From CAZXVU01 sp964644465 (GTDB lineage: Bacteria > Chlamydiota > Chlamydiia > Chlamydiales > SM23-39), in contig CAZXVU010000010.1 in the NCBI GenBank assembly GCA_964644465.1, positions 1-33,993 on the forward strand: a stretch of DNA of 33,993 bases. Reading direction: 5' to 3'. The notes beneath the pieces were generated by a model that saw nothing but the letters and a program-made list of their open reading frames with translations, was not told the DNA's origin and ran no database searches. Below are positions 16,536-25,292 of the stretch, piece by piece; position 1 is the stretch's first letter, and every line of letters begins with the position of its first letter. Both the position numbers and the translations under genes were made by a program.

Positions 16536-17692
16536 TTTCTTGACTTGTACAAGTACAGCGGGCGGATAATTGGAGTTCCTTTCCCGTCTCTTGCTTCCAT
16601 GCGCTCATAGACGATCTGGATCGCTATCCCAACGCAGCGAGAGAGGCCGAACAGTACTGTATAATAATCTGGATAAGGAAATCCAGCCGCAGTCATCATT
16701 GAGCCTGTGATTGCATCGATGTTGGGATAGGGATTCGAAATTTTCGGGTTTTCTTTTAAGACCTTCGTCCCCTCGGTGCGGAGCATCGAAGCGATTTTCA
16801 CAAGAGGATGGTTTGCGAAATGCTTTTGGCAATAATTATAACAAACAGTCGCTCTCGGATCTTCAACGCGCAAAACAGCGTGTCCGAACCCAAAGACAAG
16901 CTCATTATTTTCGAGTTTGCGTCGGATGAGCTTTTCAATATCCGATGGCTTTGCCTGCTCGCCCACTTCATCCAAAACAGATTGGACAAATTCGAGACAA
17001 TCTTGGTTGGCTCTTCCATGTCTTGGACCTGCAAGGCCAGTCATGGCTGCGGCTAATGAACCATACATGTGCTCCAATCCAGATGCGACAGCCTTTCCCA
17101 CAAAGGTAGAAAGATTGCCTCCGCAATGATCAAAGCTGATCACCTCGAAAATCTTCATTACTTCGGTCAGCTCGGGGCGTTTTTGTCCTGGAATATTGAG
17201 CATATGAACAAAGTTTTCGATGTATCCCATTTCAGGCTTCGTGGGAGGAGTGGGGCCCCATCCTGCGTGGCTGTTGATTACGGCGGCTGTAATTTGCGGG
17301 ACTTTTGCGATGACATTGAGGCAATCTTCCCGATAATTCCCTGTCCCTTCAAACATACCAGTGATCAAAAGGGCTGCGGCAAAAACATCCATCGGATGTC
17401 CCGCTTTGGGCAGCGATTCAATATGGCGGATCGTCTCTGGTTTGCAGTGGGCTCTTTTGGACAAGTCCTTTTGAAATTGGGCGACCTGATCTTTGCTTCC
17501 CATTTCTCCATGATAGAGAAGGTAGATGACTTCCATAGGATCACGGTGAGCAATCTCTGCAATCGGCCGTCCCACATAGGTCAATCCTTTGATCGGATCG
17601 ACATTGGATGTGACGCAGTAACCGACGGGAACGCCCCTTAAGCCCGATTCCAAAGAATCGTTGGTGATTTCAAAAAGAACTCCTTCGCGCAT
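16532..17692 (-). CDS. gltA: Citrate synthase of the mitochondrial-like (Si) type
   Basis: Condenses oxaloacetate and acetyl-CoA to citrate at the entry of the TCA cycle. In the 386-residue protein the catalytic residues are His189 (in 'DHCGGNLST'), His225 (in 'GLAGPRHGRANQ') and Asp326 (in 'NIDAITG'), with 'FGFGHAVLRVEDPRA' around His271 and 'YYTVLFGLSR' near the C terminus. These motifs resemble the mitochondrial enzyme ('GYGHAVLRKTDPR', 'NYYTVLFGVSR') rather than the E. coli hexameric type. Chlamydiaceae lack this gene. mdh lies upstream on the same strand, separated by 177 bases that contain inverted repeats. pip overlaps downstream. Confidence 0.95.
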   Translation of the reverse strand: MREGVLFEITNDSLESGLRGVPVGYCVTSNVDPIKGLTYVGRPIAEIAHRDPMEVIYLLYHGEMGSKDQVAQFQKDLSKRAHCKPETIRHIESLPKAGHPMDVFAAALLITGMFEGTGNYREDCLNVIAKVPQITAAVINSHAGWGPTPPTKPEMGYIENFVHMLNIPGQKRPELTEVMKIFEVISFDHCGGNLSTFVGKAVASGLEHMYGSLAAAMTGLAGPRHGRANQDCLEFVQSVLDEVGEQAKPSDIEKLIRRKLENNELVFGFGHAVLRVEDPRATVCYNYCQKHFANHPLVKIASMLRTEGTKVLKENPKISNPYPNIDAITGSMMTAAGFPYPDYYTVLFGLSRCVGIAIQIVYERMEARDGKGTPIIRPLYLYKSRK

Positions 17693-17869
17693 TTTGAGAT
17701 TATCCCGCTATTAGGGTTTTTGATGTTTTTAGAGGTTTTTGAGCAGATTTCAAATGCCCAATTGGGTTTCCATTTTGAGGACAATGTGAACACACATGGC
17801 CGAAAAGTGGCATTTGAAAGGTGCCAAAAAGATCAAAAACAGGAAAATTCAAATAGTGGGATGGTCTCA
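17693..17869. promoter_or_regulatory. mdh-gltA intergenic region with inverted repeats
   Basis: The 177 bases contain TTTCAAATGCC (17748-17758) and its exact inverse GGCATTTGAAA (17809-17819), 50 bases apart, plus the palindrome CCCAATTGGG (17757-17766) and TGTGAACACA between them. No clear promoter or terminator was recognised. This may be the gltA control region. Confidence 0.4.
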
Positions 17870-18867
17870 TTATGTCCTCAACAAATGAGCGACTAAATCT
17901 CGCTCGTCCATGAGTTCTTTTTGCGTCATAGCGAGTTTTTCTTTCAAGAACGGATCTATCTTTAGGCCTGAAATAATCTCAAAATCGCCTCTGCCTGTAG
18001 ATTTGCAAGGGAAAGAGAAGACAAGATCATCAGGGATGCCATAAGGATTCCCATTTGTATAAACGGAGGAAGAAAACCATTGTCCCTGCGGAGTCGGAGT
18101 CAAAATCGAGCGCATCGCGCCAATGGCGGCATTGGCAGCAGATGCTGCAGAAGATTTGCCGCGGGCTGCAATCACTTCAGCTCCCCGCTTTTGCACTTTC
18201 GTGACAAATTCCCCTTCCAGCCATTTCTTATCGTGAATCACGTCTGTCACAGGACGGCCATGGATCTTCGCATTGACGAAATCGGGAACTAAAGTGGAAG
18301 AATGATTTCCCCAAATGGTCATGTGGGTCAGTTCGGGAGTGGCTACTTTTGCTTTGGCTGCAAGCTGATAAGCCGCTCGATTTGGTCGAGCCGCGTCATT
18401 GCATGGAAATGCTTTTTCGGAAGATCAGGAGCATGATGCAGAGTGATCAAACAATTGGTATTGCAGGGATTTGCAACGACAAGGACCCGCACATCTTTTG
18501 AGGCGACTTTATTCAATGCCCGGCCTTGCTCAATGAAGATCTTTCCATTGTCATTGAGGAGATCTTTCCTCTCCATCCCGGGTCCGCGCGGTTTTCCTCC
18601 AACCAAGAAGGCGTAATGGACGCCTCCAAAGATTTCCTCTGGATTGGATCCCATTTTAATCTCTTTTAGAAGAGGAAAAAGGCAATCTTCAAGTTCCATC
18701 GCAACGCCTTTCAACATCTCAGCGGCGACAGGAAGGTCCAAAAGATGGAGAGCGATCGGCTGGTCAGGTCCCAGCAGATCGCCATTAGCGAGTCGGAAGA
18801 GGAGGCTGTACGCAATTTGTCCAGCCCCGCCTGTAACTGCAATTCGTTGAATCGGCTTAGGATCCAC
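17870..18867 (-). pseudogene. mdh: Malate dehydrogenase with a single-base frameshift
   Basis: Malate dehydrogenase oxidises malate to oxaloacetate with NAD+. The 5' part (18867-18343) carries the NAD-binding 'VTGGAGQIAYS' (11-21) and 'VANPCNTN', and reaches 'AMTRLDQ' before falling out of frame. The 3' part (from the same point to 17870) continues with the active-site 'MTIWGNHS' and a normal C terminus. Adding one A to the A-run at 18381-18383 (T-run on the plus strand) restores 'DQNRAAYQLAAKAKV', exactly as expected, giving about 332 residues. There are no other lesions, so a sequencing/assembly error in a homopolymer is as likely as a true mutation. The start is GTG at 18865-18867, overlapping the upstream gene by 11 bases. 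Confidence 0.88.
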
Positions 18868-19672
18868 AGAATTTGTCCATCAGAGAGCCTTTACACAATG
18901 TCTGGAAGCAATTTTCAGCAACGTCGTGCGCTTCTGAAAGCCAAGGTGCAAAGGTTTCTTTATCCGAAGGGACCATCTCTCCAAAAGATTGGATGACGTT
19001 TTGCAAAATGTAGGCTGGTTTTCCTTCCACTTGACCGAGGTTGATCCCGATCGTGAGATTGCCAACAGGTTTTTGCATCGCATAAGAGATGTTGAATCCC
19101 ACTGAATTGGGGCGATCGTTCAATTCATTGAGCTCAAAGATCTCAGGATCGATCTCCACTTTCGTATGGAGCTTCTCAGCAAGGAAAGCCAATGGATTTT
19201 CGCGGGAAATATCAAACCGGATCCCATTCACATAGCGGATTTCGCTTTTGATGAAATTGAGAGGAAAATTCCCTGTTGGGTAAAGTTCAACTACCGATTC
19301 TACCAAACGCAAAATAAGCGATTTGAAGGCGGTCCATGAATATCCCTTCGCATCATTGACGGTCAAAATTCCGGGGCCTACTTGGATGAGGGGATAGGTA
19401 TTCCTGTCTTTTCTCAAACGATGTCTTGGAACAAAAGGGGTAGCTTCAGGATGCGCTTGGGTGCTTGGAAGATCTTCGATAAAAGGAAAATCCTTCTTCA
19501 AGCGCTCATATAAGCGTCCATACATCATCGGATACGATGGATCGCGCATACGGCCAGTTTGCTGATCGTTTTGCAATTCCCAGCGCAACTCGAAAATTGC
19601 TTCTACCATTGGGGGATGGAGTAAAACGGGTGTTTCTGTTTTCTTGATTTTTTCTGATTTGAATATTGGCAT
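18857..19672 (-). CDS. TIGR04255 family protein
   Basis: A 271-residue soluble protein that fits the sporadically distributed TIGR04255 family: opening 'LHPPMVEAIFELRWEL' (about 18-33), the central 'PLIQVGPGILTVND' (about 94-107) followed by a Trp-containing 'YSWTAFKSLI', 'SEIRYVNGIRFD', and a C-terminal 'SEAHDVAENCFQTLC' helix. The function of the family is unknown. GGAGG lies seven bases upstream of the ATG, so translation should be strong. It sits between the terminator of the exoprotein gene and mdh, whose GTG start overlaps its last codons, so the two are co-transcribed. Confidence 0.8.
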   Translation of the reverse strand: MPIFKSEKIKKTETPVLLHPPMVEAIFELRWELQNDQQTGRMRDPSYPMMYGRLYERLKKDFPFIEDLPSTQAHPEATPFVPRHRLRKDRNTYPLIQVGPGILTVNDAKGYSWTAFKSLILRLVESVVELYPTGNFPLNFIKSEIRYVNGIRFDISRENPLAFLAEKLHTKVEIDPEIFELNELNDRPNSVGFNISYAMQKPVGNLTIGINLGQVEGKPAYILQNVIQSFGEMVPSDKETFAPWLSEAHDVAENCFQTLCKGSLMDKFCGS

Positions 19673-19713
19673 AAGGTGTCCTCCAAAAAGGATTTAACCT
19701 TACCAGATTTTCC

Positions 19714-19741
19714 AAAAAAAGCAAGTTCGAGTTATTCGAAC
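19714..19741 (-). terminator. Intrinsic terminator of the FHA-like exoprotein gene
   Basis: On the minus strand GTTCGA and TCGAAC (19741-19725) form a six-pair stem with loop ATAAC, followed by TTGC and seven T. The TAA stop of the exoprotein is in the loop. Confidence 0.7.
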
Positions 19742-22700
19742 CAGACGGTCCAGGATTTGGGTTGATTGAGTAAATTCAGATGGCGGCGGCGGAGCATAAA
19801 GGGTTCTTTTAAGAATAAACAATAATCGTCTGTATTGGATTCATATCCGACAAAGAATTCTTCCATCCAGCCAGGAAATTCATTATAGGGATGCAGGTCG
19901 ACTAGAAATTCGGAGACAATCGTCTGTGCCTGCGAGGTAGCTTGTTGTAAGCAGTCTTTATAAAAAACGGTGTAGTCAGGCCCTACAAAAGCGCTTCCGG
20001 GTCCGCCAAAAAAGACGCACCAATGCTCTGTGTCAGTATCTACATACAGCGGTCCAGGAACAAAAGTGAGCCCATTTAAGGTTCCAAGGATTGAATTGAG
20101 ATTTTGACGGGCAGTGAAAATACGTAATTCATTTGCTGTGATTGGGTCGCCTGCCGAGAGAGAGAAAGCCCCGCCCGAGCTCCAAATGCCGCCAATATGT
20201 CCGTTGGCTCCCTGCTCATCGACAACAAGCGTGACGATATTTCCAGTGATTGCTGGAGTGATCGTCATATTATTCATCGCGCGGAAAAAGATATTCCCTG
20301 TAGTGATTACAGTTGAATGAGAAAAAATATTGCGGAATCCATTCACTTCGATATCGCCCGAGGTGGTCGAGAACTTCGCATTATTATTCGAATTCCCTAT
20401 TGTAAAATCTGCAGCGCTGCCTGAAGTTGTCTTATCGCGGCTGAGCACTGTAATATCTCCCGATGCCGTCTTCCAAGTAGCGGTACCTAAACCATTTGTA
20501 GCTAAGATCACGCCTCCGCGTTGATTCGAAGAGATGGATAAGGGTGTTCCTAAAGGCGTTCCTGCAAGGATTGCTGCATTCCCTGTACCCACTGAAACCG
20601 TATTGAGCGGGGGAACCGCAGTCCATAGGTTGGCAAATGAGGCATCCGATTCCATGCGAATGTACCCATTAGATCCCGATTTATCGATCGGGGAACCAAT
20701 CGTAATATCGCCTCCTGCGCGCAAATCGATACTGTCGTCGTTAAAAATTAAAAAATTAAATATAGGGGCGTTGATTTCATTGATAAAGGCGATATTTCCC
20801 CCGCAAAAAATGGAATCGATCCCAGAAAGAAAACATAAAGTTCGTGAAAAACTTGTAGGATCGAACGCTCCTTGAAGAGAAAAATCGCGGCCGACGCGTA
20901 CCATCACGTTGTTTGCTGCTGATATATCAATGGCTGAGTTCGTATTTCCAACATTTTGTTGAGCAATAAAATCCCTTCCCACCAGAATTGATAGATCGCA
21001 AGTTGTTCCATTAAAAAACCCTAAGATCAAAGCATCCGTGGTATCTGCTGTACCCGTTCGCATCAATAGATCGTTGCCCACAGCAAACACCAAGAAGCCG
21101 TTCACATCACGCTCTGATATGACCGATGCATCTGAATCAAAACCCGTTCCCGCGAGAAGAGATGCATTGTGATGAACAGAAATAGTCGTATTTCCATTAT
21201 CAACTTGCATAATTGCCTGAGCATGATTGCCGCTCCCTCCTAACATTTGAAGGTCGTTGCGTACATTGACAACTAAGTCTCCCAATGTTGTAGCTCCGGT
21301 AGAACCCGCTTCAATAATATTAGAAAAAGGGGCAAAAGGGTCTCCAAGTGTTAAATTATAGCCTTCGACTAGAATCGCCCCAGCCCTCGTATCGACAGCA
21401 ATATTATTTGTTTGTGTTGGGCTGCCGATCTGCAAAAGGCCGACTGTATCTTGATTGGCATCTGCCCGGATGATGATTTGCGGCGTTGCAGGAGCTGCAT
21501 CGGTTCCTCGCGCGCGGACTGATTCCAGTATTGTCAGGTTGCGATCGGCTTGGAGCAAGATTTTCCCAGTTTTGACTTGCACGCTAGGAACATCTCCATT
21601 GATAATAATGTCTCTTTTAGAAATTGCAGAAATAGAACCCGACGTTCCTGGGTTCATGTCGATGATTCCAGAAGGAGCGGCAATATTGATATCTCCATCC
21701 GCTGTTAGAATAACATTTCCTGCACCCGAATTCGAAATGACGTCGTTTATAATAATGGATCCGGTTCCTGTTCCTGTCGTGTCCAAAGCCAAAGTTGTAT
21801 TTGCAGCCCAATTCACGGGCGCATTCACAGTAATATTTCCTGTCCCTCCAACGACCGCATTATTGATCTGTACAAGGACATTGTTGGGAAAATTCAATGC
21901 ATTCTGAAGATCCACATTATTTAAAATAGCAGCGACAACAGCGCCTCCATTGAAAAAGGTGCTTCCAGGTGGGAAAGCAGGATTTGAGGCTGCGGCGCTA
22001 ATCGTAATTCCATTCGGGTCGAGCAGAAGGGTTCCTGTTTTCCCTTTTTCCGCTCCAGTGGCTACTGTTCCCTGAAATACAAAATATCCAGGACTTGAAA
22101 TTTCTACGAAGCCCCCATCGCCCCCTTCAAGACCACCTTTAGCAGAGATGTGTCCGTAATGACCTGTTGCCCCATCGCCCCATAAAATGACTTTGCCTCC
22201 ATTGCCATTCGCAATGGCATCAGCTTGAACAGTCCCTTCTACTTTCGTCATGCGTGCATTTTTGATGGAGTCGCTTTTTCCTTGATATTCCCCACCGAGT
22301 AAAATGGTGCCGCCTCCATTTTCTCCTGAGGCATCAATCAGCGAACCCTTTTGAACATCAACGTAATCGCCAAGAACTTTGATTTCATGGCCGCTCACGG
22401 TTCCTTTCACAACCGCTGTGGGCCCAGGCATGTTCATCGCCTCAGTCCCCTTCAATATTCGCAATTCAGGCCAATCTAGATCTTCAGGATGTTTGAATGC
22501 TGCCGCATAGAGATTTCCTTCTGTCTCGAGCATTTCTCTAAGCTGTTGGGATTCTTCTTTTGTACACTTTGTCCGTATGTCAAAAGGAGAACCTTTCAGC
22601 CAAACTTGTTTTGCGCCGATGAGATCTATATTCTCGCCTTGAATAGACCCATTATTCTGCACCTCAAAGCCCATCAAAATGACTTCTGTACCCCGAATTT

Positions 22701-23142
22701 CTCCGTCATTGACAACCATGCCCCAGGAAATTTCCCGGCAGGCCAATTCGCCAGTTTGAAGAAAGTTCTGATGATGCACGTCCAATGTGGATGCAACAAA
22801 GCTCGCCGCATCGATTTGTCCTTCTTTGCCCACAAGAATGCCGTTCGGGTTGACCAAAACAACCCGCCCATTGGCTCTCATTTGGCCCAGCAAACGGCTT
22901 GGGCTCGCATCGATGACTCTGTTTAATACCGCAGCCTCGGAACTCGGCTGAATAAACTGGACGCATTCGCCTGGATCTATAGAAAAATCTTTCCAGTGGA
23001 TGATTGTCCGGTCCGCAGCTTCAATTCTTAGGCATTCAATGCCATCGATCTTTGCCTCCCCGGATATCACATGGGGGCCTGTTGGATTTCCCCAAAGAAG
23101 GGAGCTTGTAGAAGCGATGAAAATGATAAAAAAATTTCTCAT
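19732..23142 (-). CDS. Filamentous-haemagglutinin-like (two-partner secretion) exoprotein
   Basis: A 1136-residue secreted beta-helix protein. Residues 1-18 form a signal peptide (hydrophobic, ending LLWG). Residues about 20-270 are a TPS/haemagglutination-activity domain with 'IIHWKDFSID' (47-56), 'AVLNRVIDASPSRLLGQMRANGRVVLVNPNG' in pieces, and the hallmark NPNG at 98-101 followed by 'QIDAASFVAST'. The long middle (about 270-1030) is Asn/Gly/Thr/Ile-rich with irregular 20-residue-like strands, typical of a right-handed beta helix. The last hundred residues have a different, aromatic and charged composition. No TpsB transporter is visible in the window. No Shine-Dalgarno is obvious. An intrinsic terminator overlaps the stop. 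Confidence 0.88.
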   Translation of the reverse strand: MRNFFIIFIASTSSLLWGNPTGPHVISGEAKIDGIECLRIEAADRTIIHWKDFSIDPGECVQFIQPSSEAAVLNRVIDASPSRLLGQMRANGRVVLVNPNGILVGKEGQIDAASFVASTLDVHHQNFLQTGELACREISWGMVVNDGEIRGTEVILMGFEVQNNGSIQGENIDLIGAKQVWLKGSPFDIRTKCTKEESQQLREMLETEGNLYAAAFKHPEDLDWPELRILKGTEAMNMPGPTAVVKGTVSGHEIKVLGDYVDVQKGSLIDASGENGGGTILLGGEYQGKSDSIKNARMTKVEGTVQADAIANGNGGKVILWGDGATGHYGHISAKGGLEGGDGGFVEISSPGYFVFQGTVATGAEKGKTGTLLLDPNGITISAAASNPAFPPGSTFFNGGAVVAAILNNVDLQNALNFPNNVLVQINNAVVGGTGNITVNAPVNWAANTTLALDTTGTGTGSIIINDVISNSGAGNVILTADGDINIAAPSGIIDMNPGTSGSISAISKRDIIINGDVPSVQVKTGKILLQADRNLTILESVRARGTDAAPATPQIIIRADANQDTVGLLQIGSPTQTNNIAVDTRAGAILVEGYNLTLGDPFAPFSNIIEAGSTGATTLGDLVVNVRNDLQMLGGSGNHAQAIMQVDNGNTTISVHHNASLLAGTGFDSDASVISERDVNGFLVFAVGNDLLMRTGTADTTDALILGFFNGTTCDLSILVGRDFIAQQNVGNTNSAIDISAANNVMVRVGRDFSLQGAFDPTSFSRTLCFLSGIDSIFCGGNIAFINEINAPIFNFLIFNDDSIDLRAGGDITIGSPIDKSGSNGYIRMESDASFANLWTAVPPLNTVSVGTGNAAILAGTPLGTPLSISSNQRGGVILATNGLGTATWKTASGDITVLSRDKTTSGSAADFTIGNSNNNAKFSTTSGDIEVNGFRNIFSHSTVITTGNIFFRAMNNMTITPAITGNIVTLVVDEQGANGHIGGIWSSGGAFSLSAGDPITANELRIFTARQNLNSILGTLNGLTFVPGPLYVDTDTEHWCVFFGGPGSAFVGPDYTVFYKDCLQQATSQAQTIVSEFLVDLHPYNEFPGWMEEFFVGYESNTDDYCLFLKEPFMLRRRHLNLLNQPKSWTVWFE

Positions 23143-23198
23143 TTGAAGTGCAAAGTATCAGAAAGGATTAATCGATTCTATGATAAAATAGTTCCCCT

Positions 23199-24179
23199 AT
23201 GGCCCTCCCTAAAAACCCGAATGGATGTCCCTATCTTTTTCTCGCTCCTATGGAAGGGGTTGGGGACCGCTGTTTTCGGAAGGCGATGGCCTCTATCGGG
23301 GGCTTTAACGAGGCTGTGACCGATTTTATCCGGGTTCCTACAAATGCCCATGTCCAAAGTCTTGCAAAAGTCTATCAAGCAGATGAGCTCGGACCCATTC
23401 CATTAGCCGCCCAAATCATGGGCTCAGATCCTGAACTCATGGGCGCTATGGCCCAAGAACTGGAGAGGAAAGGAGCCCCCCGCATCGATATCAATTGCGG
23501 ATGCCCTTCCAATACAGTCACAGGGCGAGGCGCAGGATCGAGTTTGTTGAAAGACCCGGGCTTCTTAAATGAAGTGGCTAAGTCGGTTGTTCAAGCTGTC
23601 CGCATCCCAGTCACGATCAAGATGCGCTCTGGATTTGAAGATACATCGCTTTTCAAAGAAAATATGTTGGCAGCCCAAGAGAGCGGAGTTCGATATATTA
23701 CTCTGCATCCACGGACCAAGGTTGAAGGCTACGGCCCTCCTGCAAGGTGGGATTTGATTGCGGAGGCAAAATCGTTCCTCAAAATCCCCATTGTCGGCAA
23801 TGGAGATATCTTGACCGTGGAAAATGCTCTCGAAATGCTTAAAAGGACAAACTGCGACGCTTTGATGGTGGGGAGAGGGTGCATCATCAATCCATTCCTG
23901 ATGCTGCAGATCCAAGCCCATTTTTCTGGAGAAAAATTCCAACCGAAATGGAGCGATCTCGTTCGGTATTTCGAAGTCTATTTAGCGGAAATGGCGCCAG
24001 ATGCTCCTGTCAAAATGAAAGTGAACAAGATCAAACAACTGCTGAGCTTTCAATTCAGAAATGGAGATCAGCAAACATTGCGGAGTGAAATCCTCACCCC
24101 GTCCATGCTCGATCCCAAAGCGTATCTAGAGCACGCCCTGCCGCTCTTAAAAGAAAGCTGGTTAGACAAGGTTATCTAA
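23199..24179 (+). CDS. dus: tRNA-dihydrouridine synthase (DusC-like)
   Basis: A flavoenzyme that reduces uridines in tRNA to dihydrouridine. The 326-residue protein has the FMN-binding opening 'FLAPMEGVGDRCFR' (14-27), the catalytic Cys102 in 'DINCGCPSNTVTGRGAGSSLL', Lys in 'VTIKMRSGF', 'ITLHPRTK', 'IVGNGDI' and 'LMVGRG'. 'APMEGV' and the 'DINCGCPS' form resemble E. coli DusC more than DusA or DusB, but the target position cannot be assigned. It diverges from the exoprotein gene across 56 bases and converges on tgt with an 18-base overlap. Confidence 0.92.
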   Translation: MALPKNPNGCPYLFLAPMEGVGDRCFRKAMASIGGFNEAVTDFIRVPTNAHVQSLAKVYQADELGPIPLAAQIMGSDPELMGAMAQELERKGAPRIDINCGCPSNTVTGRGAGSSLLKDPGFLNEVAKSVVQAVRIPVTIKMRSGFEDTSLFKENMLAAQESGVRYITLHPRTKVEGYGPPARWDLIAEAKSFLKIPIVGNGDILTVENALEMLKRTNCDALMVGRGCIINPFLMLQIQAHFSGEKFQPKWSDLVRYFEVYLAEMAPDAPVKMKVNKIKQLLSFQFRNGDQQTLRSEILTPSMLDPKAYLEHALPLLKESWLDKVI

Positions 24180-25292
24180 AATCGATTGTCGATAGCGCTT
24201 CATCAGCTCCACCATGAAATGGAGATTGTGGACGCTGGCTAATGTATAGGCAGTCAGCTCTCGCGCTTTAAAAAGATGATGGAGATAGGCAAGAGTGTAA
24301 TGCTGGCAGGTCCAGCAGCTGCAATCGCGCTCAATCGGTGCAAAATGATTTGCATTTTCCGCTTTTTCCACTTTTATGCCGCCATCCTCCGTCAATAAAA
24401 AACCGTGCCGCGCTGCACGAGTCGGATAGGAACTATCAAATGTATCAATGCCAAGCGGGATGCACTGCTCTAAAGATTCTAGATCTCCTATTCCTAGAAG
24501 ATGATTCGGCTTTTCTTGCGGAAGACGAGGAAGGAGCCCACTGAGCATTTCAATCATCTCAGGCTTTGTCTTTCCTAGCGATCCGCCTATTGCAAATCCA
24601 TCAAAAGGCAAATTTGTCAAATACTCGCAGCTCGCCTTTCGGAGTTCTGGGTCCACGCCCCCGTGGATTACAGAGTACATCGCTTGATTCTGCGGAGATT
24701 TCAGATGCTCTTCCAACGACCGTTTTTCCCACCGGTGGGTCCGTTCCAGCGACTCTTTCAGTTTTTCAGCTCCGATGTGATAAGGAGGCAATTCGTCGAG
24801 AGGAATAATGATGTCGGCCCCTAGAGCTTTTTGCGTTTGTACCGATGTTTCAGGAGTTAACAGAATTTTAGTCCCATCGCGATAGGAGCGGAAAACAACT
24901 CCCTCTTCATTGATTTTCAAAACATGGCCGTCTCTCTTTTTCGCTCCCCGGCTCTTCAATTCATCCGCCACAGATCCATAAGCCAGCGAAAAGACCTGGA
25001 AGCCTCCAGAGTCGGTAATGATCGGCATTTGACGGTTGATGAAGCGGTGGAGTCCCCCGGCTCTGCGGACGACGTCAGGCCCTGGCTGCAAAAGAAGATG
25101 ATATGTATTGCAAAACATCAACTGCAGTCCGATCGAATCGACCATCCGGTTGTCGAGCGCCTTCAAAGTTCCATTCGTGCCAACAGCGACGAAATTGGGC
25201 GTATCAATGATCCCATGAGGCGTGTGGATCCGTCCCACCCGAGCCCGCGATTTTTTCGATTGGTGAAGGAGTTCAAACCGAAATGGATTCAT
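24162..25292 (-). CDS. tgt: tRNA-guanine transglycosylase
   Basis: Exchanges guanine-34 in GUN-anticodon tRNAs for a 7-deazaguanine. In the 376-residue protein the general acid/base Asp94 ('DSGGFQVFSL'), the nucleophile Asp286 ('GIDTFDSSYPTR') and the zinc ligands Cys324, Cys326, Cys329 and His355 are all present. Two specificity positions differ from preQ1-using bacterial enzymes: 'LDELPPY' has Leu168 where the Zymomonas enzyme has Cys158, and 'AIGGSLGKTK' (235-244) lacks the Val233 of 'GGLAVGE'. Eukaryotic queuine-using enzymes also replace these. About 18 extra residues follow the first motif. It overlaps the upstream transporter gene by 20 bases. AAGG precedes the ATG. Confidence 0.95.
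   Translation of the reverse strand: MNPFRFELLHQSKKSRARVGRIHTPHGIIDTPNFVAVGTNGTLKALDNRMVDSIGLQLMFCNTYHLLLQPGPDVVRRAGGLHRFINRQMPIITDSGGFQVFSLAYGSVADELKSRGAKKRDGHVLKINEEGVVFRSYRDGTKILLTPETSVQTQKALGADIIIPLDELPPYHIGAEKLKESLERTHRWEKRSLEEHLKSPQNQAMYSVIHGGVDPELRKASCEYLTNLPFDGFAIGGSLGKTKPEMIEMLSGLLPRLPQEKPNHLLGIGDLESLEQCIPLGIDTFDSSYPTRAARHGFLLTEDGGIKVEKAENANHFAPIERDCSCWTCQHYTLAYLHHLFKARELTAYTLASVHNLHFMVELMKRYRQSILDNLV

Noticed and set aside
17069..17641. A 190-codon plus-strand open frame
   Set aside because: It is antisense to citrate synthase, whose motifs are intact throughout.
18375..18390. Programmed ribosomal frameshift in mdh
   Set aside because: No slippery heptamer is present at the shift and mdh genes are not known to use frameshifting. 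A missing base in an A-run explains it more simply.
21455..21907. A 150-codon plus-strand open frame, Pro/Val-rich
   Set aside because: It is a shadow of the repetitive beta-helix coding region of the exoprotein.
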